Origin: Pseudomonadota bacterium
GTDB taxonomy: Bacteria; Pseudomonadota; Gammaproteobacteria; Acidiferrobacterales; Acidiferrobacteraceae
Length of the DNA stretch: 6,072 nucleotides
NCBI GenBank assembly: GCA_021797365.1
Contig: JAJZZU010000175.1
Location: 1-6,072, forward strand
Direction of reading: 5' to 3'
Under the pieces are notes generated by a model. The model saw only the letters and a list, made by a program, of their open reading frames with translations. It searched no databases and was not told where the DNA came from. How positions within the stretch are numbered: position 1 is the first letter of the stretch; each line of letters opens with the position of its first letter. Shown here piece after piece: positions 1-6,072 of the stretch. The translations under genes were made by a program, and so were the position numbers.

Positions 1-8
1 GACCGGAG

Positions 9-14
9 AGGAGG
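9..14 (+). promoter_or_regulatory. Shine-Dalgarno AGGAGG before dedD, unusually close
   Basis: A perfect AGGAGG lies just before the assigned GTG start with only 2 nt between them, shorter than the usual 5-9 nt. GGAG at 5-8 gives a more normal distance of 8 nt and may be the part actually used. Otherwise the real start lies upstream of the window, since the reading frame remains open there. Confidence 0.45.
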
Positions 15-16
15 CG

Positions 17-586
17 GTGGGGGAGGACGGGTCGTTTGATGCCAAGCGCAGAATCGTGGGCGCCGCGATTCTCGTGACCGTGGCGGTCGTGGTCCTGCCG
101 ATACTGTTACAGCGGCCGCCATCGGCGATCCATGGCCGCGAGATCTTGACCGTGCGTCGCGCCGCGCACGGTGTGCGCGCGGTCATGGCGGACGTTCCGG
201 CGGTGGTGCCCCGGCCCGCGCCGCTCGCGCCTTCGGTGGTGCCGGCACCGGTGGCCAGCGCTCAAATGCCGCGACCGGCGCCGTCGCATCCGACATCGGT
301 TTTGCCGGCACCTTCAACGCGACAGCCGCCGACGCCCGTCGTCCCGCAATGGTATGTGCAGGTCGGCGCCTATGTGAATGCCTCTGATGGTATCCTGTTT
401 GCGCACCGGCTGAAGGGGCAGGGTTTCCCGGCACACGTCAAATTGACGCGGCTTGCGAACAGCCGCGGGGTGATCGTAGTCCTTGGTCCCTATGGCAAGA
501 GGCGGGCGCAGAGCGCGCAGCAGGCCGTCAAAGAGCGCGACGGTATTCAAGGGTTCATGATTCAGGAGGCGGTGACAGTGCGATGA
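17..586 (+). CDS. dedD: DedD-like SPOR-domain cell-division protein
   Basis: Probable bitopic inner-membrane protein that binds glycan strands stripped of stem peptides at the division septum through its SPOR domain. Seen: a short charged cytoplasmic start with K10-R11-R12, one hydrophobic segment at about residues 13-31, a low-complexity Pro/Ala/Val-rich periplasmic linker at about 55-110, and a C-terminal SPOR domain at about 111-187 that begins with the typical W-Y-V-Q-V-G-A-Y motif at W112 and contains V-V-L-G-P-Y. This layout and its place directly before cvpA-purF match dedD of other gammaproteobacteria. The stop overlaps the cvpA start by 4 bp (ATGA). The GTG start is uncertain: the frame is open to the left edge of the window, and the purine-rich ribosome binding site lies only 2 nt from this GTG. 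No other start codon inside the window keeps the cytoplasmic tail. Family assignment is firm; orthology to E. coli DedD rests on synteny and architecture. Confidence 0.88.
   Translation: MGEDGSFDAKRRIVGAAILVTVAVVVLPILLQRPPSAIHGREILTVRRAAHGVRAVMADVPAVVPRPAPLAPSVVPAPVASAQMPRPAPSHPTSVLPAPSTRQPPTPVVPQWYVQVGAYVNASDGILFAHRLKGQGFPAHVKLTRLANSRGVIVVLGPYGKRRAQSAQQAVKERDGIQGFMIQEAVTVR
564..569 (+). promoter_or_regulatory. Shine-Dalgarno AGGAGG for cvpA, inside dedD
   Basis: A full-consensus AGGAGG within the last codons of dedD, 13 nt before the cvpA ATG. The spacing is longer than optimal. Together with the ATGA overlap this suggests that ribosomes finishing dedD are held near the site and restart on cvpA. 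Confidence 0.5.
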
Positions 587-1074
587 ATTGGGTGGACATC
601 ATTATCGTTCTGATCGTGGGCCTCTTTGTGCTGGTAGGTGTGTTACGCGGTTTCATCAGCGAGGTGTTGTCGTTTCTCACATGGGTTGTAAGCTTTCTCG
701 TGGCATGGCTGTTCTCCGGGGATTTCACGGGCTGGTTCGCGGGTCACCTGAAGGATGCGAACCTACGGACCGTGGTGGTGTTCTTTCTGTTGTTTTTCGC
801 GACCTTCGTGGTCCTGGCGATCGTATCCCACTTCATTCGCGCCGCCTGGCTCAAGATCAGCTCGCAGGCCGCCGACCGGCTTTTGGGGGGCGCCATTGGT
901 TTTCTGAAGGGGGCGTTGGTCGTGGTCCTCATGGTGTTGCTCGCCGGCCTCACGCCGTTCCCCAATTATCCCAGCTGGCATGACTCGTTGTTCGTGGGGT
1001 ACTTTCAGCACGTGGCCCTTTACGTGGCCCATTGGTTGCCCGCAGACGTTGCTCGCAACCTCCGCTATGGCTAA
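583..1074 (+). CDS. cvpA: CvpA family inner-membrane protein
   Basis: Small polytopic membrane protein of the CvpA (colicin V production) family. In E. coli cvpA lies in the purF operon and is needed for colicin V production; its molecular activity is not settled. Seen: 163 residues, the usual family length, with four hydrophobic segments at about 5-22, 27-45, 63-86 and 101-123. Typical family features are the N-terminal W-V-D-I start, the V-L-R-G stretch ending the first segment (residues 20-23) and the D-R-L-L-G-G-A-x-G-F-L-K-G signature at 98-110. Its ATG overlaps the dedD stop as ATGA, and no alternative start codon lies just upstream in this frame, which supports translational coupling. 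An AGGAGG sits 13 nt before the ATG. It is followed after 39 bp by purF, the standard arrangement. Confidence 0.95.
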   Translation: MNWVDIIIVLIVGLFVLVGVLRGFISEVLSFLTWVVSFLVAWLFSGDFTGWFAGHLKDANLRTVVVFFLLFFATFVVLAIVSHFIRAAWLKISSQAADRLLGGAIGFLKGALVVVLMVLLAGLTPFPNYPSWHDSLFVGYFQHVALYVAHWLPADVARNLRYG

Positions 1075-1113
1075 ACTAGGCAGCTTTTCGGCGTTCCCCA
1101 AAGGGTCGCGATC

Positions 1114-2625
1114 ATGTGCGGGATAGTCGGTATACTGGCAAAGGGTCCTGTCAATCAGGCCCTCTATGACGGCCTCATCGTGCTTCAGCACCGGGGTCAG
1201 GACGCGGCCGGCATCATTACAAGCGACGGCAAGCGGGTCTACCTGCGCAAGGACAATGGCTTGGTGCGCGACGTCTTCCAGGCCTCCCACATGATGGCGC
1301 TGCGAGGGGACATGGGTATCGGGCATGTCCGTTATCCGACCGCCGGCTGTGCGTCGTCGGCCGAGGCCCAGCCCTTCTATGTCAACTCGCCGTTCGGTCT
1401 TGCCATAGCGCACAACGGCAATCTCACCAATGCCGCGGAGTTGCGTGACGAGCTGTTCCGTGAGGATCAGCGCCACATCAATACCGAATCGGATTCCGAG
1501 GTGTTGCTGAACGTATTCGCCCATGAGATGCAGAAGGTGGGTGGCGTGACCTTGACACCCGAGCACGTCTTCCGGGCCATCGCCGCTGTCCACAGACGGG
1601 TGCGCGGTGCCTATGCGGCAATCATCATGATCTCGGGTTTCGGGATCGTCGCGTTCCGCGACCCCTGTGGGATCAGGCCGCTCGTCTACGGTCGACGCGA
1701 CACGGATGAGGGGCCCGAGCACATGTTCGCCTCGGAAAGCGTGGCACTGGATGTCCTGGGTTACGGTCTCGTGCGCGATGTCCAGGCTGGGGAGGCCCTG
1801 TTCGTGGACATGGCCGGTCACCTGTCCATGCGCCAGTGCGCCGACAATCCCCGCCACGCGCCATGCATATTCGAGCACGTGTACATGGCGCGCCCGGATT
1901 CGATCATGGACGGGATCAGCGTCTACAAAGCGCGCCTGCGCATGGGCGAGCGGCTGGCGCGCAAGCTCTTGCGCGAGTGGCCGGATCACGACATCGATGT
2001 CATCATCCCGATTCCCGATACGAGCCGCGCCGCTGCCTTGGAGATGGCCAAGGAGCTCGATGTGAAATATCGCGAGGGTTTCATCAAGAACCGCTATATC
2101 GGGCGGACCTTCATCATGCCAGGCCAAGCGCAGCGGCATCGGTCGGTGCGCCAGAAACTGAATGCCATAGACCTCGAGTTCCGTGGCAAGAACGTCATGC
2201 TGGTCGACGACTCCATCGTGCGCGGCACGACTTCGATGCAGATCATTCAGATGGCCCGCGAGGCGGGCGCGAACAAGGTCTACTTCGCCTCTGCGGCGCC
2301 TCCCGTTCGCTACCCCAACGTCTATGGCATCGATATGCCCTCGGCCCGGGAACTCATCGCCACCGGCCGGACCACGGAGGAGGTGGCGGTCGCCATAGGC
2401 GCAGACCGGGTGATCTATCAGGACTTGGAGGACCTCATCGAGGCGGCGCGCGAAGGCAATCCGCGCATCACGCGCTTTGATACCTCATGTTTCGATGGGG
2501 TGTATGTGACGGGCGATGTCGATAAGAGTTATCTGGAGCACGTGGAACATGTGCGGGGGGATGCGGCGAAGTGCGCAAGCCCCATGAATGATCTCGTATC
2601 GACGGAACTCCACACGTACTACTAG
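1114..2625 (+). CDS. purF: Amidophosphoribosyltransferase PurF
   Basis: Catalyses the first committed step of de novo purine synthesis in the cytoplasm: PRPP plus glutamine to 5-phosphoribosylamine. Seen: 503 residues, close to the 505 of E. coli PurF. The N-terminal Ntn-type glutaminase domain (about 2-235) begins M-C-G-I-V-G-I, so Met removal exposes the nucleophile C2. It carries H26-R27-G28-Q29-D30, R73 in R-Y-P-T-A-G, H100-N101-G102-N103 and R182-D183-P184-C185-G186. The C-terminal phosphoribosyltransferase domain has the PRPP loop [10 protein letters not shown] at about 364-373. There is no N-terminal propeptide before Cys, so it is the E. coli-type processed only by Met removal, not the B. 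subtilis-type. The start is fixed by C2; AAGGG at 1101-1105 lies 8 nt upstream. No convincing PurR-type operator is visible in the 39-bp gap after cvpA. metZ follows after 27 bp. Confidence 0.98.
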   Translation: MCGIVGILAKGPVNQALYDGLIVLQHRGQDAAGIITSDGKRVYLRKDNGLVRDVFQASHMMALRGDMGIGHVRYPTAGCASSAEAQPFYVNSPFGLAIAHNGNLTNAAELRDELFREDQRHINTESDSEVLLNVFAHEMQKVGGVTLTPEHVFRAIAAVHRRVRGAYAAIIMISGFGIVAFRDPCGIRPLVYGRRDTDEGPEHMFASESVALDVLGYGLVRDVQAGEALFVDMAGHLSMRQCADNPRHAPCIFEHVYMARPDSIMDGISVYKARLRMGERLARKLLREWPDHDIDVIIPIPDTSRAAALEMAKELDVKYREGFIKNRYIGRTFIMPGQAQRHRSVRQKLNAIDLEFRGKNVMLVDDSIVRGTTSMQIIQMAREAGANKVYFASAAPPVRYPNVYGIDMPSARELIATGRTTEEVAVAIGADRVIYQDLEDLIEAAREGNPRITRFDTSCFDGVYVTGDVDKSYLEHVEHVRGDAAKCASPMNDLVSTELHTYY

Positions 2626-2637
2626 TGGAAAATCGGC

Positions 2638-2645
2638 AAGGGGGG
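2638..2645 (+). promoter_or_regulatory. Ribosome binding site of metZ
   Basis: AAGGGGGG ends 7 nt before the metZ ATG, inside the short gap after purF. It supports that ATG as the start and suggests metZ is read from the purF transcript, as no promoter or terminator is visible in the 27-bp gap. Confidence 0.55.
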
Positions 2646-2652
2646 GTGGCTA

Positions 2653-3858
2653 ATGGATGACCACTTGAAGGGTCGGATGGAGACTCTCGCGATTCATACC
2701 GGTCATCACCGGACCCATGAAGGCGAGCATAGTGAGCCCTTGTTTCTGACGTCGAGCTACGTCTTCGACGACGCCGAACAGGCCGCCGACCGTTTCGCTG
2801 GGCGCGCCGAGGGCAATATCTATTCGCGCACCGGCAACCCCACGGTGCGCATCTTCGAGGAGCGACTGGCGGTCCTGGAGGGCGGCGAGCGGGCGTTGGC
2901 GACGGCCTCCGGGATGGCGGCAATCCTGTCGGTGTGCATGGCGCTCCTGAAGGCCGGAGACCACGTCGTGGTCTCGCAAAGCGTATTCGGACCGTCTGTT
3001 GCGCTGTTCCAGATGTTCGCGCGTTTCGGGGTGAGTACGAGCTTTGTGGCGCTCGACGACGTCCCCGCCTGGGAGCGTGCCTGCACCGACCGTACACGCC
3101 TTCTGTTCTTGGAGACGCCTTCCAACCCCTTGTGCGTGTTGGGCGACCTCGTGGCCCTGGCCGCTATCGCCCACCGCCATGGCGCCAAACTGGTGGTCGA
3201 TAACACATTCTGCACGCCGGCCCTGCAAAGACCGTTGGCGCTGGGCGCGGATCTGGTCGTGCATTCGGCGACCAAGTACATCGATGGCCAGGGGCGTGCC
3301 CTGGGCGGGGCGATCGTGGGCGAGGAGCGCGTCGTGACAGGCGAGATCTTCCCGTTCGTGCGTACCGCGGGCCCGGTCATGAGCCCGTTCAATGCCTGGA
3401 TTTTCCTGAAGGGCCTGGAGACCCTGTCGCTGCGCATGAAGGCACACAGCGAGACGGCGCTCGCGCTGGCAGAGTGGCTTGCGACGCAGCCGCTTGTCGA
3501 GCGCGTGTACTATCCCTATCTCGCAAGCCACCCGCAATACGATCTAGCGCGCGCCCAACAGTCGGCGGGCGGGGGCGTGGTGTCGTTCACCTTGAAGGAC
3601 GCCGACGCCCGTCGGGCATTCGCGTTTGTGGACGGTTGTCGGTTATTGTCGCGCACCGCGAACCTCGGCGATACCAAGACCACAGTCACGCATCCAGCCA
3701 CCACCACACACGGCCGGCTGACTCCCGAGGCGCGGCGCGCGGGCGGTGTGGAAGACGGTCTGATCCGGCTTTCCATAGGCCTCGAGGACCGTGACGATCT
3801 GATGGCCGACCTGGAGACGGGCCTGCGGGCGGCCGCGGCCGTGGAGGGGGTACGGTGA
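2653..3858 (+). CDS. metZ: O-succinylhomoserine sulfhydrylase MetZ
   Basis: PLP enzyme of the Cys/Met metabolism family. MetZ joins sulfide to O-succinylhomoserine to give homocysteine (direct sulfhydrylation), bypassing cystathionine in methionine synthesis. Seen: 401 residues, the normal MetZ length, with Y57-S-R-T-G-N-P-T, A-S86-G87-M88, the PLP-pyridine-binding D183 in V-V-D-N-T-F, and the Schiff-base K208 in H-S-A-T-K-Y-I-D-G-Q-G-R. The G-Q-G-R following the lysine motif, the C-terminal L-G-D-T-K-T and S-I-G-L-E-D motifs, and the location directly after purF favour MetZ over MetB, MetC or MetY. MetB/MetY cannot be fully excluded by eye, because substrate choice depends on few residues. 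The stop overlaps the next gene's GTG by 4 bp (GTGA). Sulfide as substrate would suit an organism with good sulfate reduction or sulfur metabolism. Confidence 0.93.
   Translation: MDDHLKGRMETLAIHTGHHRTHEGEHSEPLFLTSSYVFDDAEQAADRFAGRAEGNIYSRTGNPTVRIFEERLAVLEGGERALATASGMAAILSVCMALLKAGDHVVVSQSVFGPSVALFQMFARFGVSTSFVALDDVPAWERACTDRTRLLFLETPSNPLCVLGDLVALAAIAHRHGAKLVVDNTFCTPALQRPLALGADLVVHSATKYIDGQGRALGGAIVGEERVVTGEIFPFVRTAGPVMSPFNAWIFLKGLETLSLRMKAHSETALALAEWLATQPLVERVYYPYLASHPQYDLARAQQSAGGGVVSFTLKDADARRAFAFVDGCRLLSRTANLGDTKTTVTHPATTTHGRLTPEARRAGGVEDGLIRLSIGLEDRDDLMADLETGLRAAAAVEGVR
3843..3850 (+). promoter_or_regulatory. Ribosome binding site of the lipoprotein gene, inside metZ
   Basis: GGAGGGGG lies in the last metZ codons and ends 4 nt before the GTG start of the next gene. 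It supports GTG at 3855, which also yields a complete lipoprotein signal peptide. Confidence 0.55.
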
Positions 3859-4571
3859 GGGTCCGCCAGGCTCTTACGCGACTGACGCTCGCCGGGTTTG
3901 CCCTGGCGCTCGTATCCTGCGGACGTAGCGGACCGCACGCCACGATCCTCACTATGAGGGAGCGGGAACTTGGCGGACCGCCGTTTCCGACGCGGATCAT
4001 CGTCAATCGCCACTATCTGCGCATCGATCCCGATACCGGGACCGGCAATTACATCCTGTTTGATCGCAAGCGGCACGTCATCTATAGCGTCGATCACAGT
4101 GATCGCACCATCCTCGTCATCCGCAGCCATATCATCACCCTCCCAAAGCCCGCCAAGCTGCAGGAAACGGTCCAGAGGGGGCACGTCAAGGGGCGTTTCA
4201 AGGGTCACAAGCTGCGGAGTTACCGGCTCTACACGAATGGTCATCAATGCTATTACATAGTGGCCGCCAAGGGCCTCCTGCCGGGCGTGGTATCGGCCCT
4301 CAAGGCCTATTCGGATACCCTGGCCGGGGAGCAGGCGCTGACGGCGGCGAACACGCCGGCGGGACTTGAGACCGCCTGCGATCTTGCCGATAACGTGTTC
4401 GATCCGGATCGCGAATACGCCTACGGGTTCCCGGTGCGTATACTGGACTACCAGGAGAACGAGAAGGTCCTGATCGGTTACAAGAAGGACGTCCCGGTCA
4501 AGCGAAGCCTATTTACCCTGCCTGCGCATTACGTCCGCTACAGCCCGGGAGAAGTCCGCAACGGCGACTAG
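3855..4571 (+). CDS. Uncharacterised predicted lipoprotein coupled to metZ
   Basis: I do not recognise this protein. Seen: 238 residues with a clear lipoprotein signal peptide: basic start (R2, R4, R9), hydrophobic stretch at about 10-20 and lipobox L19-V20-S21-C22. Residue +2 is Gly, not Asp, so by the Lol rule the mature protein would go to the outer membrane facing the periplasm. The mature part, from about residue 35, looks rich in beta-strands with alternating charged and aliphatic residues and short turns (for example Y-L-R-I-D-P-D then Y-I-L-F-D-R-K). This recalls LolA-like or DUF4412-like periplasmic folds, but that is only an impression. Two further cysteines, C132 and C175, could form a disulfide. 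The GTG start overlaps the metZ stop (GTGA), implying coupled translation. The last 21 codons, including the stop, overlap lpxH on the other strand. A role in methionine synthesis is not implied by its motifs. Confidence 0.85.
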   Translation: MRVRQALTRLTLAGFALALVSCGRSGPHATILTMRERELGGPPFPTRIIVNRHYLRIDPDTGTGNYILFDRKRHVIYSVDHSDRTILVIRSHIITLPKPAKLQETVQRGHVKGRFKGHKLRSYRLYTNGHQCYYIVAAKGLLPGVVSALKAYSDTLAGEQALTAANTPAGLETACDLADNVFDPDREYAYGFPVRILDYQENEKVLIGYKKDVPVKRSLFTLPAHYVRYSPGEVRNGD

Positions 4572-5279
4572 GGCATGGCCCGCGGGCCCCACGACCAGCA
4601 CGCTCGACCCCTCGTACCAATCCCCCACCACGATACGCACCCCCGGTCCGGCGGCGGTCGGTACGGGGTACTCCCCGGGCCTATGGGTATGACCATGGAT
4701 CAGGCGGCGCAGGTCGTGACGGTCGAGCAGCGCGCCCGCCGCCGCGGTATTGACGTCGAGCAACGCGGCATCCTTGGCGGGGGTCGCCCGGCCGCTCTCC
4801 TGGCGCAGGGCGCGGGCCATGGCGACGCGTTCGGCGAGCGGCCGGGAGAGCACCTGCTGTTGCCAGCGCAAGTCACGGAATTGCTGGCGCAAGGCCTGGT
4901 ATTCGCGATCGTCTGTACACAGCGCATCGCCATGACTGATCAAGGTCCGGGTCCCGAACAGGGTGAGCTCGTGCGGATCGTCAAGCAGGCGGCAACCGCT
5001 GAGCGCGGCGAATCGCTCTCCGAGCAGGAAGTCGCGGTTGCCATGCAGGATGCTGATCGCAAGGCCCGCGCCCGTGGCTGCGCGCAGGCTCGCCACCACC
5101 GGCGCGAACTCGGCCTCGTCGGCGCCGTCGTCACCGACCCAATACTCGAACAGATCGCCGAGGATATACAGATGATCGAGCCGGTCGTGCGCGCGCGCGA
5201 GAAAGTCCCGGAACAGCGCGATCGCCTGCGGCCGCTGCGCCGTCAGATGCAGATCGGCAATGAACGCCTGGGGCTTCAC
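4509..5279 (-). CDS. lpxH: UDP-2,3-diacylglucosamine diphosphatase LpxH
   Basis: Peripheral inner-membrane metallophosphoesterase of lipid A synthesis: it hydrolyses UDP-2,3-diacylglucosamine to 2,3-diacylglucosamine 1-phosphate (lipid X) and UMP. Seen: 256 residues (E. coli LpxH has 240) with the calcineurin-like metal ligands in order: D9 and H11 in A-D-L-H-L, D42 in G-D-L-F-E, N81 in H-G-N-R-D-F-L-L-G, H116 in S-H-G-D, and H195/H197 in G-H-T-H-R-P. L-C-T-D-D at 120-124 and D-V-N at 175-177 are further LpxH-specific stretches. The GTG start lies 4 nt after the ppiB stop; an in-frame TAG just upstream leaves no earlier start. No clear Shine-Dalgarno is visible, so translation probably depends on ppiB. 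About 16 extra C-terminal residues relative to E. coli largely coincide with the 63-bp overlap with the convergent lipoprotein gene. Confidence 0.96.
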   Translation of the reverse strand: MKPQAFIADLHLTAQRPQAIALFRDFLARAHDRLDHLYILGDLFEYWVGDDGADEAEFAPVVASLRAATGAGLAISILHGNRDFLLGERFAALSGCRLLDDPHELTLFGTRTLISHGDALCTDDREYQALRQQFRDLRWQQQVLSRPLAERVAMARALRQESGRATPAKDAALLDVNTAAAGALLDRHDLRRLIHGHTHRPGEYPVPTAAGPGVRIVVGDWYEGSSVLVVGPAGHALVAVADFSRAVADVMRRQGK

Positions 5280-5283
5280 GCGT

Positions 5284-5775
5284 CTAGTCTAGGCGCACGC
5301 CGGTGATGATGATGTCGTTCACCGGCACGTCCTGGTGCCCATTACGACTGGTGGTGGCGGTGCCCTTGATGGTGTCGACCACATCCATACCCTCGGTCAC
5401 CCGCCCGAATACGCAGTACCCCCAGCCGGTTGGGGTGGGGGCGGTGAAGTTCAGGAAGTCGTTGTCGGCGACGTTGATGAAAAACTGGCTCGTGGCTGAG
5501 TGCGGATCGCTGGTGCGCGCCATGGCAATCGTGCCGCGCGCATTGCGCAGCCCGTTGTCGGCCTCATTGTCGATGGGCGGGCGGGTCGCCTTCTGGCGCA
5601 TATTGGGCTCGAAACCACCGCCCTGGATCATGAAGCCATCTATGACCCGATGGAAGATCGTGTTCGTGAAAAATCCCTCGCGCGCGTAGGCCAGGAAGTT
5701 GGCGACGGTCTTGGGTGCCTTGTCGGCATCGAGATCGAGCACGATCACGCCGTGGTTGGTTTCGAGGTGCACCAT
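5284..5775 (-). CDS. ppiB: Cytoplasmic peptidyl-prolyl cis-trans isomerase PpiB (cyclophilin)
   Basis: Cyclophilin-type PPIase that speeds cis-trans isomerisation of X-Pro bonds during protein folding. Seen: 163 residues (E. coli PpiB has 164), no signal peptide, hence cytoplasmic rather than PpiA-like. Active-site features are F41-H42-R43 with the catalytic Arg, F-M-I-Q-G-G-G at 48-54 (F48, M49, Q51), M-A-R at 85-87, S-Q-F-F-I-N at 96-101 and W118-G-Y-C-V-F-G. Almost every E. coli PpiB motif can be lined up, including the H-Q-D-V-P near the C-terminus. ATG start with an AGAGGA ribosome binding site 7 nt upstream (complement of 5783-5788). It is first in a two-gene unit with lpxH, an order also found in Pseudomonas. 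It is divergent from the GltX-like gene. Confidence 0.97.
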   Translation of the reverse strand: MVHLETNHGVIVLDLDADKAPKTVANFLAYAREGFFTNTIFHRVIDGFMIQGGGFEPNMRQKATRPPIDNEADNGLRNARGTIAMARTSDPHSATSQFFINVADNDFLNFTAPTPTGWGYCVFGRVTEGMDVVDTIKGTATTSRNGHQDVPVNDIIITGVRLD

Positions 5776-5802
5776 GGGGATATCCTCTGTGAAGTTTGGC
5801 GC

Positions 5803-5831
5803 ATTGTCGCCGACTTGGCGGGTCAGGGCAA
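5803..5831 (-). promoter_or_regulatory. Predicted sigma70-type promoter for ppiB-lpxH
   Basis: Read on the minus strand: TTGCCC (complement of 5826-5831), a spacer of exactly 17 nt, then GACAAT (complement of 5803-5808). Each box matches 4 of 6 consensus bases. Transcription would begin near 5796, giving a leader of about 20 nt that contains the AGAGGA ribosome binding site. Position and spacing are good; box scores are moderate in GC-rich DNA. Confidence 0.5.
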
Positions 5832-5845
5832 TGACGCGCTATCAT
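5815..5845 (+). promoter_or_regulatory. Candidate promoter for the GltX-like gene (possibly leaderless transcript)
   Basis: TATCAT at 5840-5845 matches 5 of 6 bases of the -10 consensus. TTGGCG at 5815-5820 is a possible -35 box, but the 19-nt spacer is long. Transcription would start at about 5851-5853, on or next to the ATG at 5852. It overlaps the divergent ppiB promoter, whose -35 box lies in this spacer. Confidence 0.35.
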
Positions 5846-5851
5846 GAGAGC

Positions 5852-6072
5852 ATGAATGCGCCTACAACCCGTTTCGCCCCGAGCCCCAGTGGGCTCCTGC
5901 ATCTCGGCAATGCGCGCACCGCGCTCTTTAGTCTTCTTGCCGCCCTGCCCGACGGGCGATTCCTGCTGCGTATCGAAGACAGCGACCGCGCACGCGCGAG
6001 CCCTGTGTTCGAGCGCGCCCTGCGCGTCGATCTCGAGTGGCTGGGGTTCGGCGCCTATATCGACGAGGCCGC
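5852..6072 (+). CDS. gltX: Glutamyl-tRNA synthetase family protein (GltX-like), N-terminal part
   Basis: Class I aminoacyl-tRNA synthetase of the Glu/Gln group, cut by the window edge after 73 codons. Seen: R7-F-A-P-S11-P-S-G with the HIGH-type motif H17-L-G-N20, and R40-I-E42-D-S-D, the catalytic-fold signature of GluRS, GluQ-RS and GlnRS. R7, S11 and E42 correspond to glutamate-binding residues of bacterial GluRS. The N-A-R-T-A-L-F stretch after the HIGH motif (20-26) resembles GltX (G-A-R-T-A-L-Y) more than GluQ-RS (usually L-x-A-A-L), and the R-F-A-P-S-P start argues against GlnRS. A second GluRS of the tRNA-Gln-charging type, or GluQ-RS, remains possible; the missing KMSKS loop and anticodon-binding domain would decide. 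The ATG at 5852 has GAGAG only 1 nt upstream, too close for a normal ribosome binding site. An ATG at 5844 stops after three codons and cannot be used. Confidence 0.85.
   Translation, partial: MNAPTTRFAPSPSGLLHLGNARTALFSLLAALPDGRFLLRIEDSDRARASPVFERALRVDLEWLGFGAYIDEA

Noticed and set aside
1075..1113. PurR-type operator before purF
   Set aside because: The gap has an AT-richer centre (AGCTTTTCGGCG) but no convincing match to the E. coli PurR box, and no symmetric sequence is visible.
763..2139. 458-codon open frame on the minus strand opposite cvpA and purF
   Set aside because: It lies entirely opposite genes with clear motifs. Its product is low-quality (His/Arg/Asp-rich, no domain motif), as expected for the mirror frame of GC-rich coding DNA.
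2650..3537. 295-codon open frame on the minus strand opposite metZ
   Set aside because: Antisense mirror of a well-conserved PLP enzyme. The product is rich in Arg, Gln and His without recognisable motifs.
4577..4588. Perfect 12-bp palindrome GGCCCGCGGGCC just after the lipoprotein stop, considered as a terminator or protein-binding site
   Set aside because: It has no loop and no T-run on either strand, and it lies within lpxH codons for Gly/Pro/Ala. A GC-only palindrome of this size is easily met by chance here.
4575..5306. 243-codon open frame on the plus strand starting just after the lipoprotein stop
   Set aside because: Its position looks like a next operon gene, but the opposite strand encodes LpxH with all metal ligands. 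The plus-strand product shows only Arg/Gln/Ala-rich sequence.
17..6072. A previously undescribed system (defence, mobile element, CRISPR, toxin-antitoxin)
   Set aside because: All but short gaps are filled by conserved housekeeping genes and one lipoprotein gene. No direct or inverted repeats of element size, no recombinase, nuclease or toxin motifs were seen.

Overview
This is a GC-rich chromosomal window of ordinary housekeeping content. It most resembles a gammaproteobacterium: it carries the dedD-cvpA-purF-metZ order known from Pseudomonas-like genomes, an E. coli-type PurF, an LpxH-type lipid A hydrolase and a cytoplasmic PpiB cyclophilin. The genus cannot be fixed from the sequence. A glutamyl-tRNA-synthetase-like gene next to ppiB and lpxH, where Pseudomonas has glnS, would fit an organism that makes Gln-tRNA indirectly (as acidophilic sulfur/iron oxidisers such as Acidithiobacillus do), but this is only suggestive.

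Positions 17-4571 (+ strand) hold five closely packed genes: dedD (SPOR-domain septal protein), cvpA (membrane protein), purF (first committed step of purine synthesis), metZ (O-succinylhomoserine sulfhydrylase) and an unrecognised lipoprotein gene. dedD/cvpA and metZ/lipoprotein are joined by 4-bp start/stop overlaps. Gaps of 39 and 27 bp flank purF. No terminator is visible, so one polycistronic unit is likely.

Positions 4509-5775 (- strand) hold ppiB followed 4 bases later by lpxH, which starts with GTG and has no clear ribosome binding site of its own. The 3' end of lpxH overlaps the 3' end of the lipoprotein gene by 63 bp, tail to tail and in the codon-aligned antisense phase. Each TAG stop therefore reads as a CTA leucine codon in the other gene.

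Positions 5776-5851 form a 76-bp divergent promoter region. To its right the first 73 codons of a GltX-like aminoacyl-tRNA synthetase run off the window. The ppiB promoter is fairly clear. The candidate promoter on the other side would give a leaderless or nearly leaderless transcript.

No mobile element, CRISPR array, tRNA, rRNA or new defence-like system is visible. The points most worth a second look are the 3' gene overlap, the possibly leaderless GltX-like gene and its identity, and the uncharacterised lipoprotein coupled to metZ.
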